Positions 30,109 to 39,793 of a DNA stretch of 64,000 nt are shown here, in pieces. The stretch lies in NCBI RefSeq assembly GCF_012516395.1, contig NZ_CP051206.1, positions 620,001 to 684,000 on the forward strand, written 5' to 3'. The number at the start of each line of letters is the position of its first letter. Position 1 is the stretch's first letter. The stretch comes from Dolichospermum flos-aquae CCAP 1403/13F (GTDB lineage Bacteria > Cyanobacteriota > Cyanobacteriia > Cyanobacteriales > Nostocaceae). The position numbers were made by a program, and so were the translations under genes. Under the pieces are notes generated by a model that was not told where the DNA came from, ran no database searches, and worked only from the letters and a program-made list of their open reading frames with translations.

Positions 30109-30627
30109 TTAGACAATACGGTTGACAATCATCCACACTTCCCCATCTGATCTGACGAAAGGGACAGAAATTGTCTTAAAGCCTGTGATGAAAGGTTTAT
30201 AGTAAACTTGCCAATACATGGGACTAAGTTCATCAGCGCAGGTTTTTAGCAGTTTAATTTCTTTAGCTAGTTCTAATGCTAGTTCGTTAACTCGTTCGGC
30301 ATGAATTTGAGCAATTTTTTTGGCTTCTTCTAGCTGTTCTTGTTGTTGGGAGATGCGGATAGACATGGGCAAATACCGATTGAGATGAGTTTTCCTTTGT
30401 TGTATTTGCTTTTCTAGGTAATATAAGGCATCGTCTATGCCTTTAAGTTCGGCGGACAGTTGGACGTTTTCTCTGGCTTGACGACGGTAAGCTTCAACTA
30501 TGGCTAGGGGTGAGTCGTTTTCGCCCGATTCTACATGATGATTAGTCAGTGCAGCGCGTTCTTGTTGGAGTGCTTGAATTTGAGATTTCAGTGCTGCTAT
30601 TTCTGACTGGATTTTTTCCATATCCAT
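30109..30627 (-). CDS. Coiled-coil protein, unknown function
   Basis: 172 residues from the ATG at 30627 (MDMEKIQSEIAALKSQI); a longer frame begins upstream within a HIP1-containing stretch and is less likely. Residues 3-35 and 60-125 are strong heptad coiled coils; the C-terminal 45 residues look globular (YWQVYYKPFITGFKTISVPF). No membrane segment. Not recognised beyond being a cyanobacterial coiled-coil protein. Confidence 0.65.
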   Translation of the reverse strand: MDMEKIQSEIAALKSQIQALQQERAALTNHHVESGENDSPLAIVEAYRRQARENVQLSAELKGIDDALYYLEKQIQQRKTHLNRYLPMSIRISQQQEQLEEAKKIAQIHAERVNELALELAKEIKLLKTCADELSPMYWQVYYKPFITGFKTISVPFVRSDGEVWMIVNRIV

Positions 30628-30746
30628 ATATATATGATGATTGGGGGTAAGTGAAAAAGCTGTTACTTCTTCTGGGCGATCGCTTGACAATCAAAATAGT
30701 CACGGCAAGAACAGCACTCTGCTTGCAGCAGTGCTACGCGATCGCA

Positions 30747-31655
30747 TTAAGTTGTTGGCTGAATTTGTTTGTTAGCTTTTGATATTTCTTGCTTCTCAAT
30801 TTCATGTAACTTTTTGCCGGAAGAATCTTTCCATTCCTTCAATCCGTTTGCACTACGCCCCATTATTACATTTGCTGCTGCTGATGGGCTACTAAACAAC
30901 CAATCGGATTTAAAAACAAGTTTGTCATCTACTTGAACAATAATTTCATTCTTGATAAGTTCATTCCTTAGTTTGTCAAGTCCTCTTTCACGATAAGACT
31001 CTACCGTTTCAGTCGCAATCTCAGAGTTACGAAAAACAACAAATCCATCTGATGTTCTTTTACCTTTTGCGTTAGCACCACTAGCTGCATTTATGTATAG
31101 GTTCTCATCATCATTGTTATTGACTGGCTCTTGCTTTATAAGAGGATCAAAAACTTTAAAGCCCATCGTATTTATGAGAATTTTGATATACTCAATAAAC
31201 TCTTCCATTTCTGCTTTGTCAGATTCAGAAATAGAACTTTTTGTTGGAGTATTGCTGTTTTGTACATCATATCTAGATGCCATATTCGCCATTTCAAACA
31301 ATCTGGACTCCAGGTATTTTATATGTGCTTTATTAAGGTTATCATCCTTACTAATAAATACGACTGCTTCATTCCAAAATTCTTTTTTTGATACATGGTC
31401 AACAAGTCTAGAATAAGCATTTTCAGCCTCACCAATGTATACTTTAGCCTTATCAGTCAATGTCTCAGGTTTTCCAAACAATAAGTAAACTGTAGTGCTT
31501 CTAAGGTCTTCTCTGTCAGAGCAATCTTTTACTTTGCCTCTAGGAATTCTGTAAGCTTTTCCTGTCCAATTAGATAGTTCACAGGCTATTCTTCCATCTG
31601 GATCTGAATCCATCAAGAAAAGTTTTATTGTTTTTCCATATTTACTTGTATACAT
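30747..31655 (-). CDS. GIY-YIG nuclease family protein with DUF4357
   Basis: 302 residues. The GIY-YIG core is seen at about residues 55-140 (VYLLFGKPE, then KVYIGEAENAYSRLVDH, with Tyr/Tyr-Ile-Gly and a later Glu in YLESRLFEMA). The C-terminus carries DUF4357 (SDWLFSSPSAAANVIMGRSANG...WKDSSGKKL). This architecture is common in stand-alone bacterial GIY-YIG proteins of unknown role, often in defence or mobile islands. The lysine- and asparagine-rich, AT-rich coding style differs from the housekeeping genes nearby and may reflect transfer. Confidence 0.8.
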   Translation of the reverse strand: MYTSKYGKTIKLFLMDSDPDGRIACELSNWTGKAYRIPRGKVKDCSDREDLRSTTVYLLFGKPETLTDKAKVYIGEAENAYSRLVDHVSKKEFWNEAVVFISKDDNLNKAHIKYLESRLFEMANMASRYDVQNSNTPTKSSISESDKAEMEEFIEYIKILINTMGFKVFDPLIKQEPVNNNDDENLYINAASGANAKGKRTSDGFVVFRNSEIATETVESYRERGLDKLRNELIKNEIIVQVDDKLVFKSDWLFSSPSAAANVIMGRSANGLKEWKDSSGKKLHEIEKQEISKANKQIQPTT

Positions 31656-31846
31656 AAGATTTACTCGAAAAAGCTAAACAGTTGAATTAAGCGATAAGCG
31701 ATTCTTACGAAGTGCTGGCACTATTGCATCTAATAATATCACGGTTTTATCCGCTCTAATGATATTTTATACATTAATTACTTGTCAATTAGTTGTGTGT
31801 GACAATCGCTTCACACTCCATAGACATCACACAAACAATGACTTAA

Positions 31847-32296
31847 TCAATTAGGTAAATAATGAATATCAAGAACTTCCTCCAAAGAATAAGGACATTC
31901 TGCGGGAAAATTTACAGTAAAACCTGTTTTTTCTTGAACATAACCCAAAGCGTCCTCATAAATAGTTGTAAAAATAGAATTCAAATAATTATACAAATTA
32001 GATGTTAATCTATCTTTTAACTGTACTCGAAAACTTCTAATTTCTGAACGCCAATGATTTTTATTTCTGTCATATTCTTGTGTCCAAAACTGCAATAATA
32101 AAAGATGTCTAATTACTTGTTCTAGTAGGCTTTTAACTTGATGCTTATCTCTTTTTGCCAATGATTCCAACTCCTCAATTAAATTTTCTAAATCTAACTC
32201 ATCAAAACGACTTTGTTTTAATAATTTAATAGTTTCTAATAACCATAAATGGTCATCTGTTTCATAGATCTGCTGCAAATTAGTAATAACTGTCAT
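31847..32296 (-). CDS. DUF29 family protein, copy 1
   Basis: 149 residues. Typical DUF29: a helical start YETDDHLWLLETIKLLKQ, LDLENLIEELESL, then LLEQVIRHLLLLQFW and a closing FPAECPYSLEEVLD. The family is abundant in cyanobacteria and its function is unknown. A paralogue lies at 44626-45063. Confidence 0.85.
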   Translation of the reverse strand: MTVITNLQQIYETDDHLWLLETIKLLKQSRFDELDLENLIEELESLAKRDKHQVKSLLEQVIRHLLLLQFWTQEYDRNKNHWRSEIRSFRVQLKDRLTSNLYNYLNSIFTTIYEDALGYVQEKTGFTVNFPAECPYSLEEVLDIHYLPN

Positions 32297-32521
32297 AACT
32301 TTACCTTTTGTTATTTACAAATTACACATACAATCAATATATATTGTAAGGTGCATCGGACTCGATAATTTAATGTTAATCAACAAAATGAAATGTTTAA
32401 AGTAGGGGAACACTTCTGTTCCCTTCCCATGACTTAAGTCACACTACGTTATCACCGATACGTTCTCAACTCAAATAGGATTGCTATAGATGTTTGGTGT
32501 TGCTGCATTTGTAATTATCTA

Positions 32522-33436
32522 TTACAAAATAACCGCCCCTTGCCGATCCAGGGGAAGCGATCGCACAATTGAGTTCATACCCATTGCAGTCCAGGCATTT
32601 GCCATTGCTGTTTCTACGGATTTGGCATAACTTATATCCACTAAAGCCAAAAGTGTGGGGCCTGCACCACTAATTACCATGCCATAAGCACCAGCAGCCA
32701 CAGCAGCCGCATTCACAGTATCATAACCAGGAATTAAAGCTTGGCGATAGGGTTGATGTAATTTATCTTGCAAGGCGGCTATTAACCATTCTTCTCGATT
32801 AGTTGCTAAACCGCGCAACAATAAACCCAAATGAGAAATATTGAAAATTGCATCAGCACGACTGACTTCTGTGGGGACAACCTTTCGCGCTTCTGAGGTT
32901 GATAACTCAAAATCAGGAATTGCTACAACTGGAACTATATCTCGATGCCAGAGAATATCACAAACTTCCCAACCTTTTTTGCTGGTAGCAGCCAGACGAC
33001 AACCACCTAACAACGCTGGTACTACATTATCAGGATGTCCTTCCATTGCGATCGCTAATTCCATCATCTGTAACTCAGACAACGGTGAACCAGCCAACTC
33101 ATTGGCAGCAATTAACCCCCCGACAATAGCAGTCGCAGAACTACCCAAACCTCGCGCTAAAGGTACACCCAAATTAATTTCTATTTTCACCACTGGTGGT
33201 GTTTTTTCTATATGTTTATATAAATTTATAAACGCCTGATACAAAAGATTAGTCTCATCAGTTTGTACCTTTGCTGCTTCTAAACCAGAAACTTGAATAA
33301 TTAACTCACCTGCATCAACAATAGTAAACTTAAATTCATTATACAGCTTTAAAGCTGCACCTATACAATCAAACCCTGGTCCCAAATTCGCCGTCGTCGC
33401 GGGAACTTTAACAGTAATGCTAGAAACTACAGACAT
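32522..33436 (-). CDS. thrB: Homoserine kinase
   Basis: 304 residues, GHMP kinase family. Substrate-binding start VKVPATTANLGPGFDCIGAAL and ATP-binding loop GVPLARGLGSSATAIVGGL are visible, with GPTLLAL near the end. ThrB phosphorylates homoserine in threonine synthesis. Length is normal. It stands alone. Confidence 0.95.
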   Translation of the reverse strand: MSVVSSITVKVPATTANLGPGFDCIGAALKLYNEFKFTIVDAGELIIQVSGLEAAKVQTDETNLLYQAFINLYKHIEKTPPVVKIEINLGVPLARGLGSSATAIVGGLIAANELAGSPLSELQMMELAIAMEGHPDNVVPALLGGCRLAATSKKGWEVCDILWHRDIVPVVAIPDFELSTSEARKVVPTEVSRADAIFNISHLGLLLRGLATNREEWLIAALQDKLHQPYRQALIPGYDTVNAAAVAAGAYGMVISGAGPTLLALVDISYAKSVETAMANAWTAMGMNSIVRSLPLDRQGAVIL

Positions 33437-33616
33437 TGAAGTTAATTTAAAATTCCAATATGAACTACCCCATTTTACTTCCTTATACCAAATTAAGATA
33501 TGGAATAAGATATCAAGAATTATTAAACGCAGATGAACGCAAATAAACGCAGATAAATTCGGATGAATTGATGGATTTGATGATTCTGTGCAACTTCACA
33601 TAAAAATCACAATAAC

Positions 33617-34318
33617 CTAAAGTCTTTGTCTAATTTTCATAAAAGCCGCACCCGTCACTAAAGCCGCAAATTGTCCCCAATAACTCACACTAGAGAAGGA
33701 ACTACCACCCGTCATATTTAAACTCCCTATGCCATAAAATGACTGCTGGATAAACCACCAAAATAAATATAAAATAGCTGGAACTTCCACAGGGATATAC
33801 AAAACCAATAAAGTCAAAACCGAATATATTTTTGCCTGGGGAAACTTGATCAGATATGCACCTAAAATAGATGCAATAGCTCCATTAGCACCGATAATTG
33901 GTATTGTTAAATCGGAGGATAAAATAATTTGGACTATACCAGAAAAAAAGCCAGCAGTTAAATAAAGTAGTAAATATTGTTTATGTCCTAAAATACTTTC
34001 CACCGTTTTTCCAAATACCCACAGAAACAGCATATTTCCTAAGATTTGGCTAAAACTGCCATGGAGAAACAGGGATACAGGTAAAGAAAGTAGCCGCCAA
34101 AATACAATTACCCAAGCCGCAGAATTGTAAAAAAAAGCGTTAGCAATCGAGATATTTATTTGAGATGGAATAATTCCCCAATTATTAATTAGATTTCCTA
34201 ATTCATTACTCCACTCTAATTTTATTTCCCAGAGAAATATGACTACATTAATCCCAATCAACCAATAATTAATAATAGGCTTTTGCCAACTGCGAATATT
34301 ATCATCTATAGGAATCAT
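33617..34318 (-). CDS. Rhomboid-family membrane protein lacking catalytic residues
   Basis: 233 residues, six membrane helices. The fold signature is seen: the L1 region with FLHGSFSQILGNMLFLWVFG (HG..Q/GN) and IIGANGAIASILGAYL. In active rhomboids this last motif is GxSG with the nucleophile Ser, and helix 6 carries the partner His. Here the Ser position is Asn (GANGA), and helix 6 reads YWGQFAALVTGA with Gln in place of His. It should therefore be a pseudoprotease, perhaps binding membrane clients without cutting them, as iRhoms and derlins do. That role is inference. Confidence 0.8.
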   Translation of the reverse strand: MIPIDDNIRSWQKPIINYWLIGINVVIFLWEIKLEWSNELGNLINNWGIIPSQINISIANAFFYNSAAWVIVFWRLLSLPVSLFLHGSFSQILGNMLFLWVFGKTVESILGHKQYLLLYLTAGFFSGIVQIILSSDLTIPIIGANGAIASILGAYLIKFPQAKIYSVLTLLVLYIPVEVPAILYLFWWFIQQSFYGIGSLNMTGGSSFSSVSYWGQFAALVTGAAFMKIRQRL

Positions 34319-34437
34319 CTTAATTTTAACATTTGAATTACTAATTTTTAACTACTAATTAATATTTTTTCCCATCTCCTCATTTTTGTGTGGCAAGATT
34401 ATCATAATGTAACACAATATTCAAATAGGCTCAGGAA

Positions 34438-36507
34438 ATGCTAGGAAACACCCTTGTAGGCAGATACCAAATCACCAATTACCTGGGAGGTGGCGGATTT
34501 GGTGAAACTTATGTTGCTAATGATACTCAATTACCAGGCTCACCCCAGTGTGTAGTCAAGAAACTCAAACCTCAATCTACTGATATTACCACTTTAGAAA
34601 TAGCTCGGAGGTTATTTGACACAGAAGCCCAAGTTTTATATAAATTAGGAAATCATGATCGCATTCCGCAACTTTTAGCCTACTTTGAAGAAAATGCCGA
34701 ATTTTATCTGGTTCAGGAACTAATTATTGGTAATGATCTCAGTCAAGAATTAAAATCTGGTGTCATCTTTACTCAAAATCAGGTAATGTCTTTATTACAA
34801 GAAATTTTAGAGATTTTGGACTTTGTCCATCAACAAAAGGTAATTCATCGTGATGTCAATCCTCGGAATATTCTCAGACGAGAACAAGATAATAAATTAA
34901 TTTTAATTGATTTTGGTGCAGTCAAACAAATTACGACAAAATTAGTAAATTCTCCAGACATTACCAAATCTACTGTTGCTATTGGTACACCCGGTTATAC
35001 TCCTGGAGAACAAGCACAAGGAACACCAAAATTTAGCAGTGATATCTATGCTTTGGGAATTATTGCTATTCAAGCTTTAACAGGATTATCACCAGATCAA
35101 TTAGAGAAAGATGTCGAAACTAATGAAATTATTTGGCAAAATTTCGCCACTGTCTCTCCAGAATTTGCCCAATTTTTAAATCAAATGATCTGTTATGATT
35201 TTCGCCAACGTTATGCTTCAGCAACAATAGCATTACAAGCTTTACAAGAATTAAATAAAAATACATCGGGAACAATAATTATTTCTCCTGCTACTTTACC
35301 AAATCAAGTAAAAAATCCCCAAAAGACAAAAGGGATATTTTGGAAATTGCTATTAGGAATATTTGGATTGGGTATTAGTAGTTTCGGCGCAATATTTATG
35401 CTCAATCGCCTGAATAATAAAAACGCTATAGAATTATATAATCAGGGTAATACTCTCATTCAATTACAACGCTATCAAGAAGCCTTAGCAACTTACGAAA
35501 AAGCCGTAGATATCAAACCTGATTATCCTCAAGCTTTATATGGACAAGGTAAAGCATTATTTCAATTAAAGAAATATCAAGAATCTTTAATAGCTTATGA
35601 TCAAGCCATTCAAATTCAACCCAATTATTTAGAAGCTTGGACTAATCGAGGTTTTGTTTTAGTCAGACTCAAACGTTATTCAGAAGCAATTGCCACTGTA
35701 GATAAAGCTTTACAACTAAAAAATGATGACCCCCAAATTTGGCAACTTAAAGGTGATATCTTCATAAAAATCAGCCAATACAATGATGCAATTAAGGCTT
35801 ATGAACAAGCAATTAATTTCCAAGCTGATAATCCTGAATTATGGTACAAAAAAGGATTAGCATTCCAAAATCTTAAACAATATGAAGAAGCAATTACAGC
35901 TTACAAAAAAACTGTAGAATTAAAACCTGATCATGAATCAGCTTGGTACAATTTAGGTAATTGCTTGGTTAATTTAAATCGTTATGAATTTGCTTTACAA
36001 GCTTATGATCAAGCCGTGCAGTATAATCAAAATAACTCCGCAGCTTGGTTATCAAGAAGTAATATATTAATGACATTACGTAGATACCCAGAAGCAATTG
36101 ATTCCTTTACCCAAGTAATTAAAACCAATCCTCAACAATATCAAGCTTGGTATAATCGAGGTTGGGCATTACATCAAGTTAAACGCTATGGAGAAGCAAT
36201 AGAATCTTATAAAAAAGCTATTAGTTTAAAAAGCAATGATTATTTAGTATGGTATAATTTAGGGAATACACAATATAACTTACAAAAATATCAAGAAGCG
36301 ATCGCCTCCTATAATAAAGCCACCCGTTATAAGCCCAATCATTATGAAAGTTGGTACAGTAAAGGTAACGCTTGGTTAAATTTGCAACAATACCAACAAG
36401 CGATCGCCTCCTACGACAAAGCCATAGAATATAAACCAGACTACCAACAAGCCATAGAAGCCCGGAAAAAAGCCCAAAACACCCCAAAATTCCCCATCAA
36501 CTTCTGA
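34438..36507 (+). CDS. Serine/threonine protein kinase with TPR repeats
   Basis: 689 residues. Kinase domain about 8-270: Gly-loop YLGGGGFGETYVA, Lys in VVKKLK, HRDVNPRN catalytic loop, IDFGAVKQ for DFG, and GTPGYTPGEQ. One membrane helix at about 303-325 (LLLGIFGLGISSFGAIFML). Then about ten 34-residue TPRs (AIASYDKAIEYKPDYQQA type). Cyanobacterial kinases of this type are membrane sensors. The catalytic-loop Lys (HRDxK) is Asn here; HRD and DFG aspartates remain, so activity is uncertain. Confidence 0.88.
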   Translation: MLGNTLVGRYQITNYLGGGGFGETYVANDTQLPGSPQCVVKKLKPQSTDITTLEIARRLFDTEAQVLYKLGNHDRIPQLLAYFEENAEFYLVQELIIGNDLSQELKSGVIFTQNQVMSLLQEILEILDFVHQQKVIHRDVNPRNILRREQDNKLILIDFGAVKQITTKLVNSPDITKSTVAIGTPGYTPGEQAQGTPKFSSDIYALGIIAIQALTGLSPDQLEKDVETNEIIWQNFATVSPEFAQFLNQMICYDFRQRYASATIALQALQELNKNTSGTIIISPATLPNQVKNPQKTKGIFWKLLLGIFGLGISSFGAIFMLNRLNNKNAIELYNQGNTLIQLQRYQEALATYEKAVDIKPDYPQALYGQGKALFQLKKYQESLIAYDQAIQIQPNYLEAWTNRGFVLVRLKRYSEAIATVDKALQLKNDDPQIWQLKGDIFIKISQYNDAIKAYEQAINFQADNPELWYKKGLAFQNLKQYEEAITAYKKTVELKPDHESAWYNLGNCLVNLNRYEFALQAYDQAVQYNQNNSAAWLSRSNILMTLRRYPEAIDSFTQVIKTNPQQYQAWYNRGWALHQVKRYGEAIESYKKAISLKSNDYLVWYNLGNTQYNLQKYQEAIASYNKATRYKPNHYESWYSKGNAWLNLQQYQQAIASYDKAIEYKPDYQQAIEARKKAQNTPKFPINF

Positions 36508-36633
36508 TCCCTGATTTCGGATAAAATGATTCCATTCCGAAAACTCCTTCTCTTTGCCCCTCTGCGCCTCTGCGTGTTAGCGAAGCGGGGCGAAGCCTGA
36601 AAAAATTATCTTAATTAATCAGCAACACCACTT

Positions 36634-37747
36634 ATGGACGTATTAGAACTAAAACGCGAAATCGAAACATTGTCTAGCCGCCTGGGTAAAACCCAGGACT
36701 ATCTTTGACGTACCCGCACTCAAAGCCAAAATTCACGACTTAGAACAAATATCCGCCCAAACAGAATTTTGGGAAGACCAAACCCAGGCACAAAACACCC
36801 TGCAAGAACTCAATGATCTAAAATCCCATTTAGATCAATATTACAAATGGCACGCCAACTTAGACGATACCAGAGTAGTAGTTGAGCTATTAGAACTAGA
36901 AACCGACACAGCACTATTGCAAGAAGCGGAATCTACCATTAGCAAACTCAATCATGACCTAGACCAATGGGAACTACAACAACTCCTTTCCGGCACTTAC
37001 GACGATAAAGGCGCAGTCCTGACAATTAACGCCGGTGCTGGTGGCACAGACGCACAAGACTGGGCATTTATGCTCATGCGGATGTATACCCGGTGGGCAG
37101 AAGATCATGGTTATAAAGTCACCCTAGCCGAAGAATCAAAAGGTGAAGAAGCGGGAATCAAATCAGTCACCCTAGAAATCACCGGACGCTATGCTTATGG
37201 TTACTTGCGTTCCGAAATGGGGACTCACCGTCTCGTGAGAATTTCCCCCTTCAACGCTAACGGCAAACGGCAAACCAGCTTTGCCGGCATCGAAGTTATG
37301 CCGCAAATAGATAACACCGTCAAATTAGACATACCAGAGAAAGATTTAGACATTAGCACCACCCGTTCTGGCGGTAAAGGTGGGCAAAACGTCAACAAAG
37401 TAGAAACCGCAGTCCGCATAGTTCACCTCCCCACCGGTCTAGCAGTCCGGTGTACAGAAGAACGTTCCCAACTACAAAACAAAGAAAAAGCACTCGCCCG
37501 TCTCAAAGCCAAACTGTTAATCATTGCCAAAGAACAACGCGCCCAAGAAATTGCCGAAATTCGCGGTGATATGGTCGAAGCTTCCTGGGGTAATCAAATC
37601 CGTAACTATGTATTTCACCCTTACCAAATGGTGAAAGACCTGCGGACAAACATCGAAACCACAGCCATTACCGATGTCATGAATGGAGAACTTGATATGT
37701 TCATTCAGGCTTATCTCAGACAAGAAAACCAGATAGTTGACGCATAA
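36634..37747 (+). CDS. prfB: Peptide chain release factor 2, with programmed +1 frameshift
   Basis: Translation starts at ATG 36634; after 24 codons the frame meets an in-frame TGA (36706-36708) in the context CTTTGAC, the classic prfB slip site. Skipping one base (36706) enters the frame that runs to 37747, giving 370 residues. An AGGA sequence just upstream of the slip can act as the stimulating Shine-Dalgarno. RF2 features: SPF tripeptide (RISPFNANG) for UGA recognition and GGQ (RSGGKGGQNVNK) for hydrolysis. Low RF2 favours the shift, so the gene autoregulates. Confidence 0.95.
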
Positions 37748-37898
37748 TCAAAAATGAAGGGAGAAATTTTCTCCTTTCTTCCTTTCTTCCTTTGCGTCTT
37801 TGCTCCTTTGCGTCTTTGCGCGAAACAAAATTAAGAAGTGTAACTCCCATTCCTCCACAATCGGTTACAGTGATAAAAGAATTGATGATCAATTAATT

Positions 37899-38054
37899 AT
37901 GGACAAAACCCCAGATTCAGAACCCCAACCTAGCTACGTCAAACTCGCCATGCGAAACATGGTCAGAAAAGGCGGCACTTCCCTCAAACACTTTGCCTTA
38001 ACTGCTGTAGGACTATTATCTGTCCTCGTGGGTTTAGCATATCTTACCCGCTAA
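37899..38054 (+). CDS. DUF3285 small membrane protein
   Basis: 51 residues from ATG 37899; the frame extends upstream but only through a repeat-like spacer. It has the conserved YVKLAMRNMVRKGGTSLKHF and one C-terminal membrane helix (ALTAVGLLSVLVGLAYL). A conserved cyanobacterial/plastid-lineage small protein of unknown role. Only 13 bp separate it from ybeY, suggesting co-transcription. Confidence 0.8.
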   Translation: MDKTPDSEPQPSYVKLAMRNMVRKGGTSLKHFALTAVGLLSVLVGLAYLTR

Positions 38055-38067
38055 GAGAGGAAAACTC

Positions 38068-38568
38068 GTGTCTCTACAGGTAGAGTTATATTTAGAAAAT
38101 TGTTTTTATGACTCTTCCCCAATTCCTTCCGCAACTTGGGAAAATTGGTTTGAGCAATGGTTAGAAATTCTTGAAGATTATTTACCAACTGCACCTAGTT
38201 ACGAAGTCAGTTTGCGGTTGACAACCGATACAGAAATTCAAACTCTCAATTCCCAATATCGTCAACAGGATAAACCCACAGATGTCTTAGCCTTTGCATC
38301 TCTAGAAGCCGATTTACCACAAAGCGAAGAAATGCTGGTTTCTATGCCTTTGTATTTAGGTGATATAATTGTCTCTATAGACACGGCACAACGTCAGGCA
38401 GAACAGCAGGAACATAGCTTATCTACAGAGTTGGCTTGGTTAACGGCGCATGGTTTACTACACTTGTTAGGTTGGGATCATCCTGACGAAGAGAGTTTGA
38501 TGGAAATGTTAACCGAACAAGTTGTATTACTGAAGAAAATAGGTATTATTATTAACTTAGAGTCGTAA
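38068..38568 (+). CDS. ybeY: rRNA maturation endoribonuclease YbeY
   Basis: 166 residues, GTG start with AGAGGAA upstream. The zinc-binding motif HGLLHLLGWDHPDEE (HxxxHxxxxxH) is complete, with DVLAFAS before it. YbeY processes the 16S rRNA 3' end and takes part in ribosome quality control. In cyanobacteria it is commonly followed by dgkA and trpG-like genes; the same order is present here after an inserted four-helix gene. Confidence 0.95.
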   Translation: MSLQVELYLENCFYDSSPIPSATWENWFEQWLEILEDYLPTAPSYEVSLRLTTDTEIQTLNSQYRQQDKPTDVLAFASLEADLPQSEEMLVSMPLYLGDIIVSIDTAQRQAEQQEHSLSTELAWLTAHGLLHLLGWDHPDEESLMEMLTEQVVLLKKIGIIINLES

Positions 38569-38651
38569 ATGTATGGTGACAATTGCGAATTTTGGTAATA
38601 ACTTTATAGTTGAGATATTTAAAATAGCCTATAATGCCCTCACAGTTGATC

Positions 38652-38755
38652 TAGGTGGGGGAGGTAGAGGGAGTAGGGAAGGTAGAGGGAGTAGGGGAGG
38701 TAGAGGGAGTAGGGAGTGAAGAGTAAAAGAGTAAAAGAGTAAAAGAGTAAAGGAG
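38652..38755. repeat. GGTAGAGGGAGTAGGG and AGAGTAAA tandem repeats
   Basis: Three copies of a GGTAGAGGGAGTAGGG(GA) unit, then four copies of AGTAAAAG. Homopurine on the top strand. It ends in the strong ribosome binding site of the next gene. Confidence 0.8.
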
Positions 38756-38767
38756 GTGAGAAAGAAG

Positions 38768-39190
38768 ATGATTGGTAACTTAGACGAATCAAACTCAATA
38801 TCAATGGTTAAATTTCATAGAGATTTGGGAATTTATCAAATTGCTTTTGAAGCAGCAATGAAAATTTTTGAGTTATCAAAAAAATTTCCTGTTGAAGAAA
38901 GATATTCTCTAACAGATCAAATTCGTCGTTCTTCTCGTTCTGTTTGTGCGAATATGGCAGAAGCTTGGCGGAAACGTCATTATGAGGCTGCTTTTGTTGC
39001 TAAATTAAATGATTGTGAGGCTGAATCTGCTGAAACTCAAACATGGATAGAATTTACAGTTAAGTGTAATTATTTAGATATTGAAACAGGACGTAAACTT
39101 TATGGTAATTATAATCAAGTCTTATCTGGTTTAGTGACTATGATCAATAACCCATCACGCTGGTTAATGAATCATAAAAACCATAAATAA
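38768..39190 (+). CDS. Four-helix bundle protein (23S rRNA-intervening-sequence type)
   Basis: 140 residues from ATG 38768; the GTG at 38756 overlaps the Shine-Dalgarno AAGGAGGTGA and is unlikely. It has the family pattern FHRDLGIYQIAFEAAMKIFEL, YSLTDQIRRSSRSVCANMAEAW and GLVTMINN. These proteins are encoded in intervening sequences of 23S rRNA and in many intergenic islands; function unknown. It appears inserted between ybeY and dgkA with flanking simple repeats, a sign of mobility. Confidence 0.85.
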   Translation: MIGNLDESNSISMVKFHRDLGIYQIAFEAAMKIFELSKKFPVEERYSLTDQIRRSSRSVCANMAEAWRKRHYEAAFVAKLNDCEAESAETQTWIEFTVKCNYLDIETGRKLYGNYNQVLSGLVTMINNPSRWLMNHKNHK

Positions 39191-39263
39191 ACACCGTAAA
39201 TATTAATCTTCCCCAACTCCCCCACATCCCCCACTCCCCCACATCCCCCACATTCTTCTCTCT

Positions 39264-39719
39264 ATGTCCCCAAAAGTTTCGTCATCACCAACCAATAATA
39301 GCTTACCAACGCTTGTGTCCAAAGATAGGGAACTTTCCTGGCAAATTGCCTCTAATTTATTTGTTAGTTTTAAGTATGCTTGGGCTGGAATTACTTACGC
39401 TTTTCAGACTCAACGGAATTTTCGGATTCATGTAGCCGTCTGCGCTTTAGCGATTGGTTTAAGTGTATTTTTACGGTTAGAGACAGTGAAAGTATCCATA
39501 GTTGCTGTTACCAGCGGTTTAGTTTTAACCTTAGAGTTAGTCAATACTGCTATTGAGTCAATTGTAGATTTAACGGTAAAACAGTCTTATCATGAGTTGG
39601 CAAAAGTTGCTAAAGACTGCGCTGCTGGTGCTGTACTTGTCTCAGCTTTAGTCGCATTATTGGTTGCCTCTACACTAATATTGCCTCCTTTAGCAACATT
39701 AATTCTGTCTACTTTCTAA
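39264..39719 (+). CDS. dgkA: Diacylglycerol/undecaprenol kinase family protein
   Basis: 151 residues. An N-terminal polar extension of about 35 residues precedes the DgkA core: AWAGITYAFQTQRNFRIHV, LVLTLELVNTAIESIVDL (conserved Glu-x-x-Asn-Thr-Ala-Ile-Glu) and AKDCAAGAVLVSA. Three membrane helices. The enzyme recycles diacylglycerol or undecaprenol by phosphorylation. It lies between ybeY and trpG. Confidence 0.93.
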   Translation: MSPKVSSSPTNNSLPTLVSKDRELSWQIASNLFVSFKYAWAGITYAFQTQRNFRIHVAVCALAIGLSVFLRLETVKVSIVAVTSGLVLTLELVNTAIESIVDLTVKQSYHELAKVAKDCAAGAVLVSALVALLVASTLILPPLATLILSTF

Positions 39720-39793
39720 ATGGTAGATTGTGAATAGTAGAGACGTTTCCAGGGAACATCTTTGATATTTTTAAATGAAATTAGGTAAAAATT

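Noticed and set aside
36706..36708. In-frame stop in prfB as a sign of a pseudogene
   Set aside because: CTTTGAC is the known programmed frameshift site; the rest of RF2 is intact.
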